Shown one piece after another: positions 54,883 to 64,000 of a stretch of 64,000 nt of DNA. A program made the position numbers and the translations under genes. Position 1 is the stretch's first letter. Every line of letters begins with the position of its first letter. The notes below the pieces were generated by a model. The model searched no databases. It was not told where the DNA came from and saw nothing but the letters and a program-made list of their open reading frames with translations. Origin of the DNA: Hyphomicrobiales bacterium (lineage in GTDB: Bacteria; Pseudomonadota; Alphaproteobacteria; MED-G09); the NCBI GenBank assembly GCA_028339975.1, contig JAOLDG010000001.1, positions 255,850 to 319,849 of the forward strand. Reading direction: 5' to 3'.

Positions 54883-56124
54883 TTATTTTATTTTATATTT
54901 TATTGGAAGTGATTTTAGTCCTGAAACAAAGCTTGCCTTTACCCAGGACGGTTCGCCATTTAATTCTATTTTTTCAATTCTTTTAAAAAGCTCATTATAT
55001 AGAATTTCCATTTCCATTTTTGCCAAATGTTTTCCTAAGCATAAATGAGCTCCAAAACCAAAAGCTAAGTGTCTATTTGGATTTCTATCTACTTTAAATT
55101 TAAAAGGATCTTCGAAAACCTCTTCATCTCTATTACCCGAAGGATATACTAGCATTATTGAGTCATCCTTCTTAATTTTCTTTTCGCCTATTACACAGTC
55201 TTCCGTAGCCGTTCTAAAAAAATTTTTCACAGGTGTAACCCATCTAATTGTTTCATCAATTGCCATAGGCATAAGTGAGGGATTATCTTTAAGTTTTTTA
55301 AATTCATTAGGATTTTCTATTAATGCTAGAATACCACCGGCTGTTGAAGATGATGTTGTATCGTGCCCTGCAGTAGCAATAATTGTATAATATGACATAG
55401 CTTCTAAATGACCAATTTGTTCGCCATTATAATTCGCACTTGCGATAACTGAGGCGACATCATCAGTTGGATTTTTTCTTCTCTCTTCAGTTAAAGTTGT
55501 AAAATAATTAAAGAAATCTTCAATTACATTGCTATCTAAAGTTTCTTTTTCAGAGCGTTTCATATCTTCATCAGCTCCACCAAAAAGTTGCTGTGTGAGT
55601 TTAAGCATAAGACCCTCATCTTCTGGTGGTACACCTAAAATAGTCATTATTACTCTTAATGGGTAAAGCGATGATATATCTTTAACAAAATCACATTCTG
55701 AACCACTTTCAAGCATTTTATCAACATAACCCTTGGCCAATATTTCTATTTTAGACTTCAGTTTAATTAAATTTGGTGGCGAAAACCATGACTGGGTCAT
55801 AGATCTGTATATTTTATGATCTGGGTTATCCATGTGAACTAAGGTTCGAACTAAAAGATGACTACCTCCAGTAAATTCTTTTATATAATTTTCTGCAGTT
55901 ATATCCATTAAGGTTGTTCTTGGGTGGTTAATAAAAAAATCATTTTTTAATTCAATTTCTGAAATATCTGAATGCTTTGTTACTGCCCAAAAAGGAGAAT
56001 AGTTATCTGGCTCTAACCAGCAAACTGGATCATTTTTCCTCATCGAGGTAAGAATTGAATGAAGCTTACTTTCATCAGTATATGTTTCGGGGTAAGCAAT
56101 TGCTTCATAGCCATTTTGATTCAT
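54883..56124 (-). CDS. Cytochrome P450
   Basis: Heme monooxygenase of 413 residues, soluble bacterial class. The I-helix oxygen motif is AGHDTT (about 252-257), the K-helix ExxR is Glu291-Arg294, and the heme loop FGFGAHLCLG has the ligand Cys362. Redox partners are not adjacent. Substrates of similar CYPs include terpenes, steroids and fatty acids; none can be assigned. It lies just after the RND operon, on the same strand, with a rhodanese next. Confidence 0.93.
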   Translation of the reverse strand: MNQNGYEAIAYPETYTDESKLHSILTSMRKNDPVCWLEPDNYSPFWAVTKHSDISEIELKNDFFINHPRTTLMDITAENYIKEFTGGSHLLVRTLVHMDNPDHKIYRSMTQSWFSPPNLIKLKSKIEILAKGYVDKMLESGSECDFVKDISSLYPLRVIMTILGVPPEDEGLMLKLTQQLFGGADEDMKRSEKETLDSNVIEDFFNYFTTLTEERRKNPTDDVASVIASANYNGEQIGHLEAMSYYTIIATAGHDTTSSSTAGGILALIENPNEFKKLKDNPSLMPMAIDETIRWVTPVKNFFRTATEDCVIGEKKIKKDDSIMLVYPSGNRDEEVFEDPFKFKVDRNPNRHLAFGFGAHLCLGKHLAKMEMEILYNELFKRIEKIELNGEPSWVKASFVSGLKSLPIKYKIK

Positions 56125-56187
56125 AGTTAACCTTTTTTAATAGTATTTATAACATTAAAATAGACAAAATTACTATATTATCAACTT

Positions 56188-59100
56188 TCAACCTTTAATT
56201 GATCTATTTTTAATTTGAGCTTTAATTGATTTTTTAAATTGTTGTAAAGATTTTTTAACATCATCGCCAATTAGATATAAACAGGGAACTAGAATTAAAG
56301 TAACAGAAGATGATAGAACAACTCCGAATGATAATGAAATTACAGCTGGTTTTAAAAAGTTTGCTTGGACTGAAGGCTCTAGCATCATAGGCATTAATCC
56401 AACAAATGTTGTTATAGATGTTATTATTATTGGTCGAAAACGAGTTACACCAGATTCTACTATACATTCTAAAATATGCTTTCCGCTTCCCTTAAGTCTA
56501 TTAATGCTATCAACTAAAACTAGGTTATCATTAACAACAACACCGCATGCAGCACCTATCCCCCAATAGGATATCATGGACAAGCCTTTACCAAATACTA
56601 TGTGACCAACAACAGCGCCGCAAAAACCAAATGGTAGGGCGGATAAAATTAAAAGCGGAAGAAAATACGATCTAAAGGCTATTGATAAAATACCAAACAT
56701 AGAAAGTATGGCAACTACAACAAGCACTTGTATCTCAGCAAAAAACTCATCCTCTCCTTCAGCTTCACCAGCAAGCTGCCAGGAAGAGTTTGGATGTCTT
56801 TTTTGCCACTCAGGTAGAAAATTTGACCTAAATTCACTGAGTATTTGTGATTTGAGATCACCCTCTACTTGTGATTTTATCGTTGCACTTATCATGCCAT
56901 TAATTCTTTCAATTTTTTGAACTCCAGGTGACTGTTTTACTTCAGCCAATGAAAGAAATGGAACTTCACGACCATCAGCTGTTCTTATTCTAAACTTTGA
57001 TAAGCTCTCATAAGAACGCCTTAATTTTTTTGGATAATGCACCATCACCCTGACATCTTCTCCATCCCTGGGAAGTTTTTGAACTTCTTCTCCATAGTAA
57101 GCCTGTCTCAACTGCCTAGTTATTTCACCAAGGGTTAATCCAAGTTTTTCTGCATTTGGTTTTAATTTAATTTGTATTTCAGTAATGGAGCTATTTAATG
57201 AACTCGTAACATCATAGGTTGAAGAATAAGACCTTAGTTTATCCATAAAATCATCAATCGCAGATATTAAATCTTCAGAATTTTTTGACGTTACATTGAA
57301 TTCTAAATCAGCTTGCCCCGGTTCTCTACCAATATTATTCGCTACATTCAAACTTTCTGCATCTGGTATTTCACCGATATTTTCCCTTAGAACGCCGGCT
57401 ATTTCTGAAGCTGATGACCTTCTTTTTCCTTCACTTCTTCCAGGCGGGTAAAGATTAAAATAAGCTCTTACATTATTTCCACGTGACTGGATATATGTAT
57501 TTTCAATAACAAGATCTTTACTTTTATAAAATTCAATTGTCTTAAAACCCGCCTCTTGGACTTGTTTTTGAACACTAAGAGTTCTTTCAAACGGAGACCC
57601 CGCAGGCAGTGAAACTGAGACTAGGATTTCATCATCCTCAATGTTAGGTAAAAAAGATTTTCCAATCCAAGATGTTCCAGAAAAAGTAAATATTATAATA
57701 AGAAAACTAAAGAAAAAGGATGCTGCCAAATAACGTCTCTTTAAAGCTGAAATTAAAATTGGCATGTAACGATTTTTACCAAAGTCCACTAAACTTTTTG
57801 CAAGTTTTTTTTGAAATTTTGATAGCCTTGATGTTGATTTATCAGGTTTTAGATTTGAAAGGTGAGCTGGTAAAATAAAGAAAGCTTCTATTAAAGAAAA
57901 TGTTAATGCAAAAAGAACAATTATTGATATATTTCTTACAAATTGAACTTGCCAGCCAGATAAAAATAGCCAAGGTAAAAATGCAATCATAGTTGTCATT
58001 ACAGCAAAAAATACTGGCTTAGAGACTAAATAAGCACCCATAATTGCAGCATCTGCTCCGCGTCTACCTTTCTCATGTTCTGCATGAATATTTTCACCAA
58101 TAATAATTGCGTCATCGACAACAATTCCAATTACCAATAAAAAAGCAAATAATGAAATTACATTTAATGAAACATCGTTTGTTGGTAGGAAAATAAATGT
58201 TCCAGCAAATGAGGTTAATATTCCAACAGAGCACCAGAAGGCAACTATTGGTCGTAAAAAAGTCATTAAGACTAGCATTACAAGAAAAAGTCCACCAAAG
58301 GCACTTCTTGAAATTGTTGCCATTCTACCTTTGTATAGTTCAGAGGTATCTGCCCAAAGGGAGAGGGTTATTCCAACTGGCATATTTTCTTGAATAGATG
58401 GAAGCCAATCATTCACAGACTTAGAAGTCTTCACAACATTCATATCATCCGTTGATAATACTTGAACAAGAACAGCTAATTCTCCATTCAAGGATGTTCG
58501 TAGGTTTTGATCTTCAAAACCATCTACAACTTTGGCTACATCTGAAACCTTTAAAGTACCGCCGTCCGAGGTTTGACGCACAATAATTTTATCGAATTCT
58601 TTAGATGTATCAGCTAAATTTCTAGTGGTTAATTGAATAGTTCCATTTTGACCTTTTATGCTTCCAGCAGATACGTTTATTGATGATTTTCTTATAGCAT
58701 TTGCCACTTGATCAAATGAAACATTATAACGCCTCATGGCATTTTCTGATAATTCAATTGATATTTCTTCTTTTCTATTCCCCGATACTTCGACTAAATC
58801 TACATGTTGAACTAAAGCTAATTCGTCCCTTAGTTTTTCAGCAGTTCTTGTTAGTTTTTTCTCTGATACATTTCCATGAACAGCTAATGTAATTAACGGA
58901 ATTCTGAACGACTGATCACTTACTATTGGAGGGTATACATCCTTTGGAATAGAAGTAATTGCATCTACCTTTCTTTTTACATCCTGAATTAAAGTATCAA
59001 TGTTGGCAGCCAGTGTAGCTTCGACATACATAGTTCCAAAATTTTCTCTTGAAATTGATCTAATCTTTTTAATACCGTCAAGATCAGAAAGAGACTCTTC

Positions 59101-59304
59101 TGCCCGAGCGATCACTTGATCTTCTATTTCCTTCGGAGAGGCTCCCGGCCAAGAATATTGAACTGAAACTATAGGTGCTGTTATAATAGGGAAAACTTCT
59201 TTTTCTATTCTAAAAAAAGTCATAACTCCCATAATGATAATACTTACCATTAATAAGTTTGCAGCTTTTGAATTCCTAACCCACCATGAAATCATTTTAA
59301 GCAT
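56188..59304 (-). CDS. RND efflux transporter permease
   Basis: Proton-driven inner-membrane pump of 1038 residues. An N-terminal helix, two large periplasmic loops and 12 membrane segments are consistent with AcrB/MexB-like HAE pumps. The proton-relay Asp397-Asp398 lies in VIGIVVDDAII. It pairs with the adaptor 6 bases upstream and the outer-membrane factor before that, completing a tripartite pump. Substrates unknown. Confidence 0.94.
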   Translation of the reverse strand: MLKMISWWVRNSKAANLLMVSIIIMGVMTFFRIEKEVFPIITAPIVSVQYSWPGASPKEIEDQVIARAEESLSDLDGIKKIRSISRENFGTMYVEATLAANIDTLIQDVKRKVDAITSIPKDVYPPIVSDQSFRIPLITLAVHGNVSEKKLTRTAEKLRDELALVQHVDLVEVSGNRKEEISIELSENAMRRYNVSFDQVANAIRKSSINVSAGSIKGQNGTIQLTTRNLADTSKEFDKIIVRQTSDGGTLKVSDVAKVVDGFEDQNLRTSLNGELAVLVQVLSTDDMNVVKTSKSVNDWLPSIQENMPVGITLSLWADTSELYKGRMATISRSAFGGLFLVMLVLMTFLRPIVAFWCSVGILTSFAGTFIFLPTNDVSLNVISLFAFLLVIGIVVDDAIIIGENIHAEHEKGRRGADAAIMGAYLVSKPVFFAVMTTMIAFLPWLFLSGWQVQFVRNISIIVLFALTFSLIEAFFILPAHLSNLKPDKSTSRLSKFQKKLAKSLVDFGKNRYMPILISALKRRYLAASFFFSFLIIIFTFSGTSWIGKSFLPNIEDDEILVSVSLPAGSPFERTLSVQKQVQEAGFKTIEFYKSKDLVIENTYIQSRGNNVRAYFNLYPPGRSEGKRRSSASEIAGVLRENIGEIPDAESLNVANNIGREPGQADLEFNVTSKNSEDLISAIDDFMDKLRSYSSTYDVTSSLNSSITEIQIKLKPNAEKLGLTLGEITRQLRQAYYGEEVQKLPRDGEDVRVMVHYPKKLRRSYESLSKFRIRTADGREVPFLSLAEVKQSPGVQKIERINGMISATIKSQVEGDLKSQILSEFRSNFLPEWQKRHPNSSWQLAGEAEGEDEFFAEIQVLVVVAILSMFGILSIAFRSYFLPLLILSALPFGFCGAVVGHIVFGKGLSMISYWGIGAACGVVVNDNLVLVDSINRLKGSGKHILECIVESGVTRFRPIIITSITTFVGLMPMMLEPSVQANFLKPAVISLSFGVVLSSSVTLILVPCLYLIGDDVKKSLQQFKKSIKAQIKNRSIKG

Positions 59305-59310
59305 AATTAT

Positions 59311-60486
59311 TTAACCATCTATATTTTTATCTAATAAAATTGGTGTCAATGCCATTCCATCTATAGCGCTATTAAGAGGAGATGCAACAACTCTCATACC
59401 CTCTTTAATATTGCCCTTCACAACTAAATAATCATCAGCTACTCCAAGAATTTCTATTGCTTTTATTCTTAGATAATTTTCATCATCGATTGTATAAATT
59501 ACTGTTTCATCTGTTACTGATGAGTTTGGTATAAGGAAGGCATCCTTAATTTTTTTTCCTTTAATCTCAGCATCAACGAACATCCCAATAGCTAGAGGAG
59601 GTGATTGATCATAGGGGTTTAAAACTTCGGCATATACATACACAAGCCTTGTAGGGGGATCGATTGATCCTGCAGTTCTTGTTATTTTTCCATTCCATTC
59701 ATATTTTTTATTTGCAGTATAAGAGATGAATTTTACTTCTGGACTTGCATTATAACTTCCTTGATATGCAAGAGGTAAGCCTAAATAAGATAATTCAGTG
59801 TCAGTAAGTGGAAGCGCTATCAAAACTTGTTCAGTAGAAAATGCTGTAGCAAGAATACTACCTGCACCAACAAATTGACCAATTCCTGTGATTTTCTTCT
59901 TAATAATCCCCTTAAAAGGTAGTGTTACTATAGTTCTTTCAAGATTTAGTTTAGATCTTTCAAGGTTTGCGTTAGCTGCATTAACATTTGCTTCAGCCTC
60001 TTTTAATTGAGGTATTCTCAATGTAAGAGGGTTTGCATCACCTATACCTAATTCTTCCCAATCACGCTTTGCTAGTTCACTTTCTGCTATCTCTCTCTCT
60101 AATAATTTTTTAGCTTTAGCAACATTAGATTCAGCTGAAATAACTGCTAGTTTATAATCCCTATTATCAATCCAAACGAGCGGATATCCTGCTTTAATAA
60201 TCCCTCCATCAACAAACTCATCAGCCGCCTCAACTATCTTTCCTGAGACTTGAGAAATTAAGTTAATTTCATTTAAGGGTTTTACCTCACCATTAGTTTT
60301 TATTTTAAGAGTTATATCTTGTTTTTTTAATACCTCATAAAATACAGGTGTTGGCTTAGGAAATTCAATTCCTTTTTTTGGTTTAGGGCTTGATACTGAA
60401 ATTATAAAGGCTAAAAAAATACCACTAAAAATTATAAATAAAGGAGCAAGCCTAGTTCCTAAAATTTTCTTTATTATTTTTTTCAT
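59311..60486 (-). CDS. RND periplasmic adaptor (HlyD/AcrA type)
   Basis: 391 residues. A single N-terminal hydrophobic segment (about 15-31) anchors it. The lipoyl/hairpin segment with long coiled-coil (ESNVAKAKKLLEREIAESEL; ANANLERSKLNLERTIV) and a beta-barrel (SVTDETVIYTID) follow. It bridges the pump and the TolC-like channel. Three bases from the outer-membrane factor gene and six from the pump gene. Confidence 0.92.
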   Translation of the reverse strand: MKKIIKKILGTRLAPLFIIFSGIFLAFIISVSSPKPKKGIEFPKPTPVFYEVLKKQDITLKIKTNGEVKPLNEINLISQVSGKIVEAADEFVDGGIIKAGYPLVWIDNRDYKLAVISAESNVAKAKKLLEREIAESELAKRDWEELGIGDANPLTLRIPQLKEAEANVNAANANLERSKLNLERTIVTLPFKGIIKKKITGIGQFVGAGSILATAFSTEQVLIALPLTDTELSYLGLPLAYQGSYNASPEVKFISYTANKKYEWNGKITRTAGSIDPPTRLVYVYAEVLNPYDQSPPLAIGMFVDAEIKGKKIKDAFLIPNSSVTDETVIYTIDDENYLRIKAIEILGVADDYLVVKGNIKEGMRVVASPLNSAIDGMALTPILLDKNIDG

Positions 60487-60489
60487 TGC

Positions 60490-61896
60490 TTATTTATTTC
60501 CAAATGCAGGCGTTGCAATAGCCATATACATTTTTATTCTATTTGTAAGCCTTAATCTTTTTGCGTTAATCAAAAGACTCTCTGCATTTAATCTTCTAGA
60601 CTGAGAGTCTAAAAGTTCGAAAATTGTGCTTAGTCCACGATTGTATTGCTCTAAAGTAAGTTCTTCAGCTGCTTTAGATTCTTTAAATGACTTATTAATA
60701 GCTTCCTCTCTTTTTGTTAGCGTCTCTTCGGCAGCTATAGCATTTTCTGCTTCCTGAGCAGCCTCAAGAAGGGCCTGAGAATAGTTTTCTAAAATAATCT
60801 CTAATTGAGATTTTCTTATTTGAGAATCGGCAACTCTTTTACCACCTTGAAAAATATTTTGAGTTAAGGAGCCAATTATTGAACCAGCTAATCTCTTTGG
60901 ATCTAATGCATTTGACCAGTTATCATCTAATGTACTCCATTGAGCGCTAACCGATAAACGAGGTAAAAAAGCTAATCTTGTTGATGTTAATTCTAATCCA
61001 GCGGATTCTATTTGTGCTTCTAGAGCTCTAATATCAGGCCTTAAAGGAAGCCTTTCTGAAGGACTTCCGATATCAGGATTAGAAGGCAAATTTGGTAACC
61101 CACCTGGGATTATACTGGCATTTGGATATCTTCCTATTATGACCTCAAGAGTCCGGGCGGTTTCAAAAAGTATTTGTTGTCTGTTAATAAGTTCTGCTCT
61201 TGTAGATTCAACTTGTGACCTTGCTAGTCTTAGATCTCTGCTTTGCGCGATACCTTTTTTATATCGATTTTCAACTCTTTTTAATGTACTTGATCTTGTT
61301 TCAAGATTTCTTTCTGCTAAATCTTTTTGAAGTTTTGCTTCAGAAAAAAGATACCATGATTGAGCAGTTAAGCCGGCAATAGAAAGCTTTACGAATTCGT
61401 AGTCGGCTTCAGCTGCCTCAGATTCTTTGAATGAAGATCGCGATTTTCTTGAAAGCCTTCCCCAAACATCTGCTTCCCAATTTAATTGCACACCTAAGCT
61501 ATCTTTATAAGAATATAATCTTTGGATATTATCATCAGTTTCAATAGTTCTAGATATTTGGTTTTTTGATAAAGAAGCATTTATTGAGGGTAACAATGGA
61601 GCTATTGAGGCTCTAGATGATGCTCTAGCAATATCAAGTCTATTTGATGCTACTCTGAGGTTTCTGTTATTCTCTATAGCCTCATTTATTATATTTATTA
61701 ATTCTTTGTCATTAAAGGTTTCAACCCAACCATCTATATTTTTAAAGGATTGATATGATGATGACCAATCAGAGGGAAGACCCGGTAGTTTTTTTTCATA
61801 TTTATCTTTTGTAGAAGAACAGCTCGAAATAATTAATAATAATAAAATTATCCAAAGTTTTTTTCTTTTTATTGTTTTTAAATAATTAAAAATCAT
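60490..61896 (-). CDS. Outer-membrane efflux lipoprotein (TolC/NodT-like)
   Basis: 468 residues. The lipoprotein signal LLIISSC has lipid Cys26. Two repeats of the TolC-type helical barrel follow, with LRVASNRLDIARASSRASIAP-like and RPDIRALEAQIESAGLELTS segments. NodT/OprM family. First gene of the RND operon, reading toward lower coordinates. Confidence 0.92.
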   Translation of the reverse strand: MIFNYLKTIKRKKLWIILLLLIISSCSSTKDKYEKKLPGLPSDWSSSYQSFKNIDGWVETFNDKELINIINEAIENNRNLRVASNRLDIARASSRASIAPLLPSINASLSKNQISRTIETDDNIQRLYSYKDSLGVQLNWEADVWGRLSRKSRSSFKESEAAEADYEFVKLSIAGLTAQSWYLFSEAKLQKDLAERNLETRSSTLKRVENRYKKGIAQSRDLRLARSQVESTRAELINRQQILFETARTLEVIIGRYPNASIIPGGLPNLPSNPDIGSPSERLPLRPDIRALEAQIESAGLELTSTRLAFLPRLSVSAQWSTLDDNWSNALDPKRLAGSIIGSLTQNIFQGGKRVADSQIRKSQLEIILENYSQALLEAAQEAENAIAAEETLTKREEAINKSFKESKAAEELTLEQYNRGLSTIFELLDSQSRRLNAESLLINAKRLRLTNRIKMYMAIATPAFGNK

Positions 61897-62057
61897 TACC
61901 GACCTAATAACAGAATCAAATTTATTATAGCATTATTTTTAGTTTCATTAATATGCAATAAGTATTATGAATTTATCATATTTATGAATAGTATTTATTT
62001 TTATTAAGAATGTTTAAAGTATTAATTATTTAACTAATTTAGAAAAAGGTTTAAGTG

Positions 62058-62579
62058 ATGGTTAAGTTTTCAAAAGAAATTGGCCCCAATCATTATCGTG
62101 AAACTTTCGGTCGTTATTTCGAAGATTTTAAGGTTGGTGATATTTATGAGCACAGACCTGGAAAAACAGTAACTGAATATGATAATCATTTATTTACGCT
62201 TATGACATTAAATACTCATCCATTACATTTTGACGCTGAGTTTGGAAAAGGTACAGAGTTTAAACAGAACTTAGTTGTATCTACCTATACTTTGTCCTTA
62301 TTAATTGGCATGAGTGTATCAGATTGCAGTCAAAAGGCTGTAGCTAATCTCGGCATGACCGATGTAAGGTTTACTTTGCCTGTTTTTTGCGGTGATACAA
62401 TTTATGGATCATCAGAGGTCCTTGATAAAAGAAAATCAAAGTCTAGGAAGGGCCAAGGTGTTGTTGAGATTAAGACAACTGGTATTAATCAGGATGATAA
62501 AATTATTTGCACTTTTCTTAGACAAATACTAATACCTGAAAAAGGTTATGCGGTTGAGGATAGACTTGATAAATATTAA
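62058..62579 (+). CDS. MaoC-like dehydratase
   Basis: 173-residue hotdog protein. ETFGRYFEDFKVGDIYEHRPGKTVTE then THPLHFDAEFGKGTEF (hydratase-2 His/Asp region) match the MaoC group active on enoyl-CoAs; similar marine proteins include mesaconyl- or methylmalyl-type dehydratases. Start at ATG after GTG at 62055; AAAGG lies just upstream. Its end overlaps the amidohydrolase start. Confidence 0.88.
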   Translation: MVKFSKEIGPNHYRETFGRYFEDFKVGDIYEHRPGKTVTEYDNHLFTLMTLNTHPLHFDAEFGKGTEFKQNLVVSTYTLSLLIGMSVSDCSQKAVANLGMTDVRFTLPVFCGDTIYGSSEVLDKRKSKSRKGQGVVEIKTTGINQDDKIICTFLRQILIPEKGYAVEDRLDKY

Positions 62580-63858
62580 TAATTTTTCATTAAGATTACT
62601 TGCAATATCTTTGGTTTGCTTATTAAGCATCCCTCTTAAGGCGGAAGATATTTTGACGCTCTATAAATATCTTCATTCAAATCCTGAGCTTTCCTGGCAA
62701 GAGGATAAGACTTCAGAATTATTATCCAAGAAACTAGAGGGTTATGGTTTTGATGTCTCTAGAGGTATTGGAAAAAAGGGTGTTGTCGCGATCTATAAAA
62801 ATGGTGAAGGTCCTACCTTAATGATTAGGGCAGATATGGATGGCTTACCTGTGGAAGAAAAAACAAACCTTCCTTATGCATCAAAAATTAAATCAATGAA
62901 TCGTTTTGGAGTGGAGGTTCCTGTTATGCACGCATGTGGCCATGATATCCACATGGCTGTATTAATTGGATCTGCAAGTGAGTTAGTTTTGAGAAAGAAA
63001 GAATGGTCTGGTACCCTGATTATGATTTTGCAACCAGCGGAAGAGGTTGGTCAAGGTTCTTTAGAGATGATAAATGATGGTTTATTTGAAAGATTTCCTC
63101 GCCCTGATTTTAATTTAGCTTTGCATGTCGGAGCAAATGGACCTGCAGGTTCTGTCGGTTATCATTTAGGTTATTCGATGGCAAATGTTGACAGTGTTGA
63201 TATTATAATAGAAGGCATAGGTGGTCATGGAGCTTATCCTCACACCACTGTTGATCCTATAGTCCTTTCTGCACAAATAGTTCTTGCCCTTCAGACTATA
63301 GTTAGCAGAGAAATTAATCCACTAGAGCCGGCTGTTTTAACGGTAGGCTCTATCCATGGCGGATTAAAGCATAATATTATCCCCGATGAAGTTAAGCTTC
63401 AGCTAACTTTGCGATCCTATAGTGATGAAGTTAGAAAAAAGACTATTAAAAATATAAAGAGAATTGTTAAAGGGCAGGCTTTAGCAGCTGGGCTTCCTGA
63501 AGATAAAATGCCTACTGTTATTTTAAAAGATGAACATACGCCGGCGCTATATAATGATCCTGACTTTTCAAACAAAGTATTAGATTTTATTAGAGATGAA
63601 ATAGGCTCAGAAAATGTATTTGAAGTCCCCGCTGTTATGGGTGGGGAAGACTTTGGTCGGTTTGGTAGGCAAGAACCTAGAATTCCAAGCTTTTTATTTT
63701 GGTTAGGTGGAGTAGAAAAAGAAGACTGGGTAAAATATAAAAAGGGTGAAATTAGTTTAGCATCAAATCACTCACCTTTTTTTGCTCCAGATCCAAAACC
63801 AACTTTATCAACAGGCGTTAGGGCTATGACATCGTCTGCAATCGGTTTACTTAAATAA
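62566..63858 (+). CDS. Exported M20 amidohydrolase
   Basis: About 430 residues. A signal segment (LRLLAISLVCLLSIPLKA) then the M20 fold with ADMDGLPVEE, the metal ligand motif HACGHDIHMA, PAEEVGQGS and a late HSPFFAP. Matches hippurate/IAA-amino-acid hydrolases, so it likely splits N-acyl amino acids in the periplasm. An ATG at 62548 is in frame, but TTG at 62566 has GAGGA five bases before it and gives a cleaner signal peptide. Overlaps the MaoC gene by 14 bases. Confidence 0.88.
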   Translation: MININNFSLRLLAISLVCLLSIPLKAEDILTLYKYLHSNPELSWQEDKTSELLSKKLEGYGFDVSRGIGKKGVVAIYKNGEGPTLMIRADMDGLPVEEKTNLPYASKIKSMNRFGVEVPVMHACGHDIHMAVLIGSASELVLRKKEWSGTLIMILQPAEEVGQGSLEMINDGLFERFPRPDFNLALHVGANGPAGSVGYHLGYSMANVDSVDIIIEGIGGHGAYPHTTVDPIVLSAQIVLALQTIVSREINPLEPAVLTVGSIHGGLKHNIIPDEVKLQLTLRSYSDEVRKKTIKNIKRIVKGQALAAGLPEDKMPTVILKDEHTPALYNDPDFSNKVLDFIRDEIGSENVFEVPAVMGGEDFGRFGRQEPRIPSFLFWLGGVEKEDWVKYKKGEISLASNHSPFFAPDPKPTLSTGVRAMTSSAIGLLK

Positions 63859-63880
63859 AAAAGAAAAGGAATTTAATAAA

Positions 63881-64000
63881 ATGAATGAAACAATCTTTAG
63901 TCTAAAAGGAAAAACAGCACTAGTAACCGGCGGTGGAACTGGTGTTGGAGTATCAATTGCAATGGCTCTGTCTAAGGCGGGAGCAAAAGTTGCATTAGCT
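63881..64000 (+). CDS. SDR-family oxidoreductase, partial (runs off the window)
   Basis: The first 40 residues are seen. They contain KGKTALVTGGGTGVGVSIA, the NAD(P)-binding TGxxxGxG motif of short-chain dehydrogenases. AAAAGGA lies about ten bases before the ATG. It follows the amidohydrolase by 22 bases and probably shares its transcript. The window ends inside it. Confidence 0.88.
   Translation, partial: MNETIFSLKGKTALVTGGGTGVGVSIAMALSKAGAKVALA

Noticed and set aside
1..64000. CRISPR array, transposase, integrase, phage or toxin-antitoxin genes
   Set aside because: I looked for direct repeats, DDE-type or integrase motifs and small toxin pairs and found none.

Overview
The window is AT-rich (about one third G+C by eye), densely packed DNA from a marine-type alphaproteobacterium. 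The class comes from the block murA - DUF2948 - hisD - UPF0262 - infA - yacG, preceded by a 40-residue basic protein. UPF0262 and DUF2948 are alphaproteobacterial families. A tRNA-His with a G1:U72 pair and A73 is the unusual form described for a subgroup of Alphaproteobacteria that includes Caulobacter. The genome looks streamlined: many genes overlap or abut, convergent genes share their ends, and only two clear intrinsic terminators are visible. An AT-rich Parvibaculales/PS1-like or similar pelagic lineage is a guess that cannot be settled from the sequence.

Layout. 1-5.0 kb: an epoxide hydrolase, an orphan PhnD-type binding protein and, divergently, a TonB-dependent receptor whose start codon follows a run of nine G. 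5.0-8.6 kb: a tyrosine phosphatase, a flavin-oxidase-like protein, a serine hydrolase with an N-terminal RTX-like domain, and a thioesterase. 8.6-10.0 kb: phosphatidylethanolamine synthesis (pssA, psd). 10.2-18 kb: an M3 peptidase, tRNA-His, a SulP transporter, a glucosaminidase remnant, a thermonuclease and RecQ. 18-26.8 kb: a Rieske oxygenase, an exported methyltransferase, a run of transporter, SDR and serine-hydrolase genes, and an M48 lipoprotein protease. 26.8-31.2 kb: tRNA-Phe, the conserved alphaproteobacterial block and tRNA-Thr. 31.5 kb: a small membrane protein with its own terminator. 32-46 kb: PhoX-like protein, glutathione-linked enzymes, a transporter / CoA-transferase / esterase operon, a DASS transporter, moaA, rpoN and a class III aminotransferase. 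46.9-54.3 kb: a valine/isobutyrate degradation cluster with acs and qor. 54.5-61.9 kb: rhodanese, cytochrome P450 and a full RND efflux operon. 62-64 kb: MaoC, an exported M20 amidohydrolase and the start of an SDR gene.

Functionally the region suits a heterotroph living on dissolved organic matter: CoA-dependent catabolism of branched-chain and other organic acids, several uptake systems, secreted hydrolases and efflux. The most notable points are the poly-G tract at the TonB receptor start, a SauS/EutE-type acylating aldehyde dehydrogenase where methylmalonate-semialdehyde dehydrogenase would be expected, the non-canonical tRNA-His, the RTX-like/serine-hydrolase fusion, and the solitary small membrane protein with strong expression signals. 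I saw no CRISPR array, insertion sequence, prophage or clear defence system.
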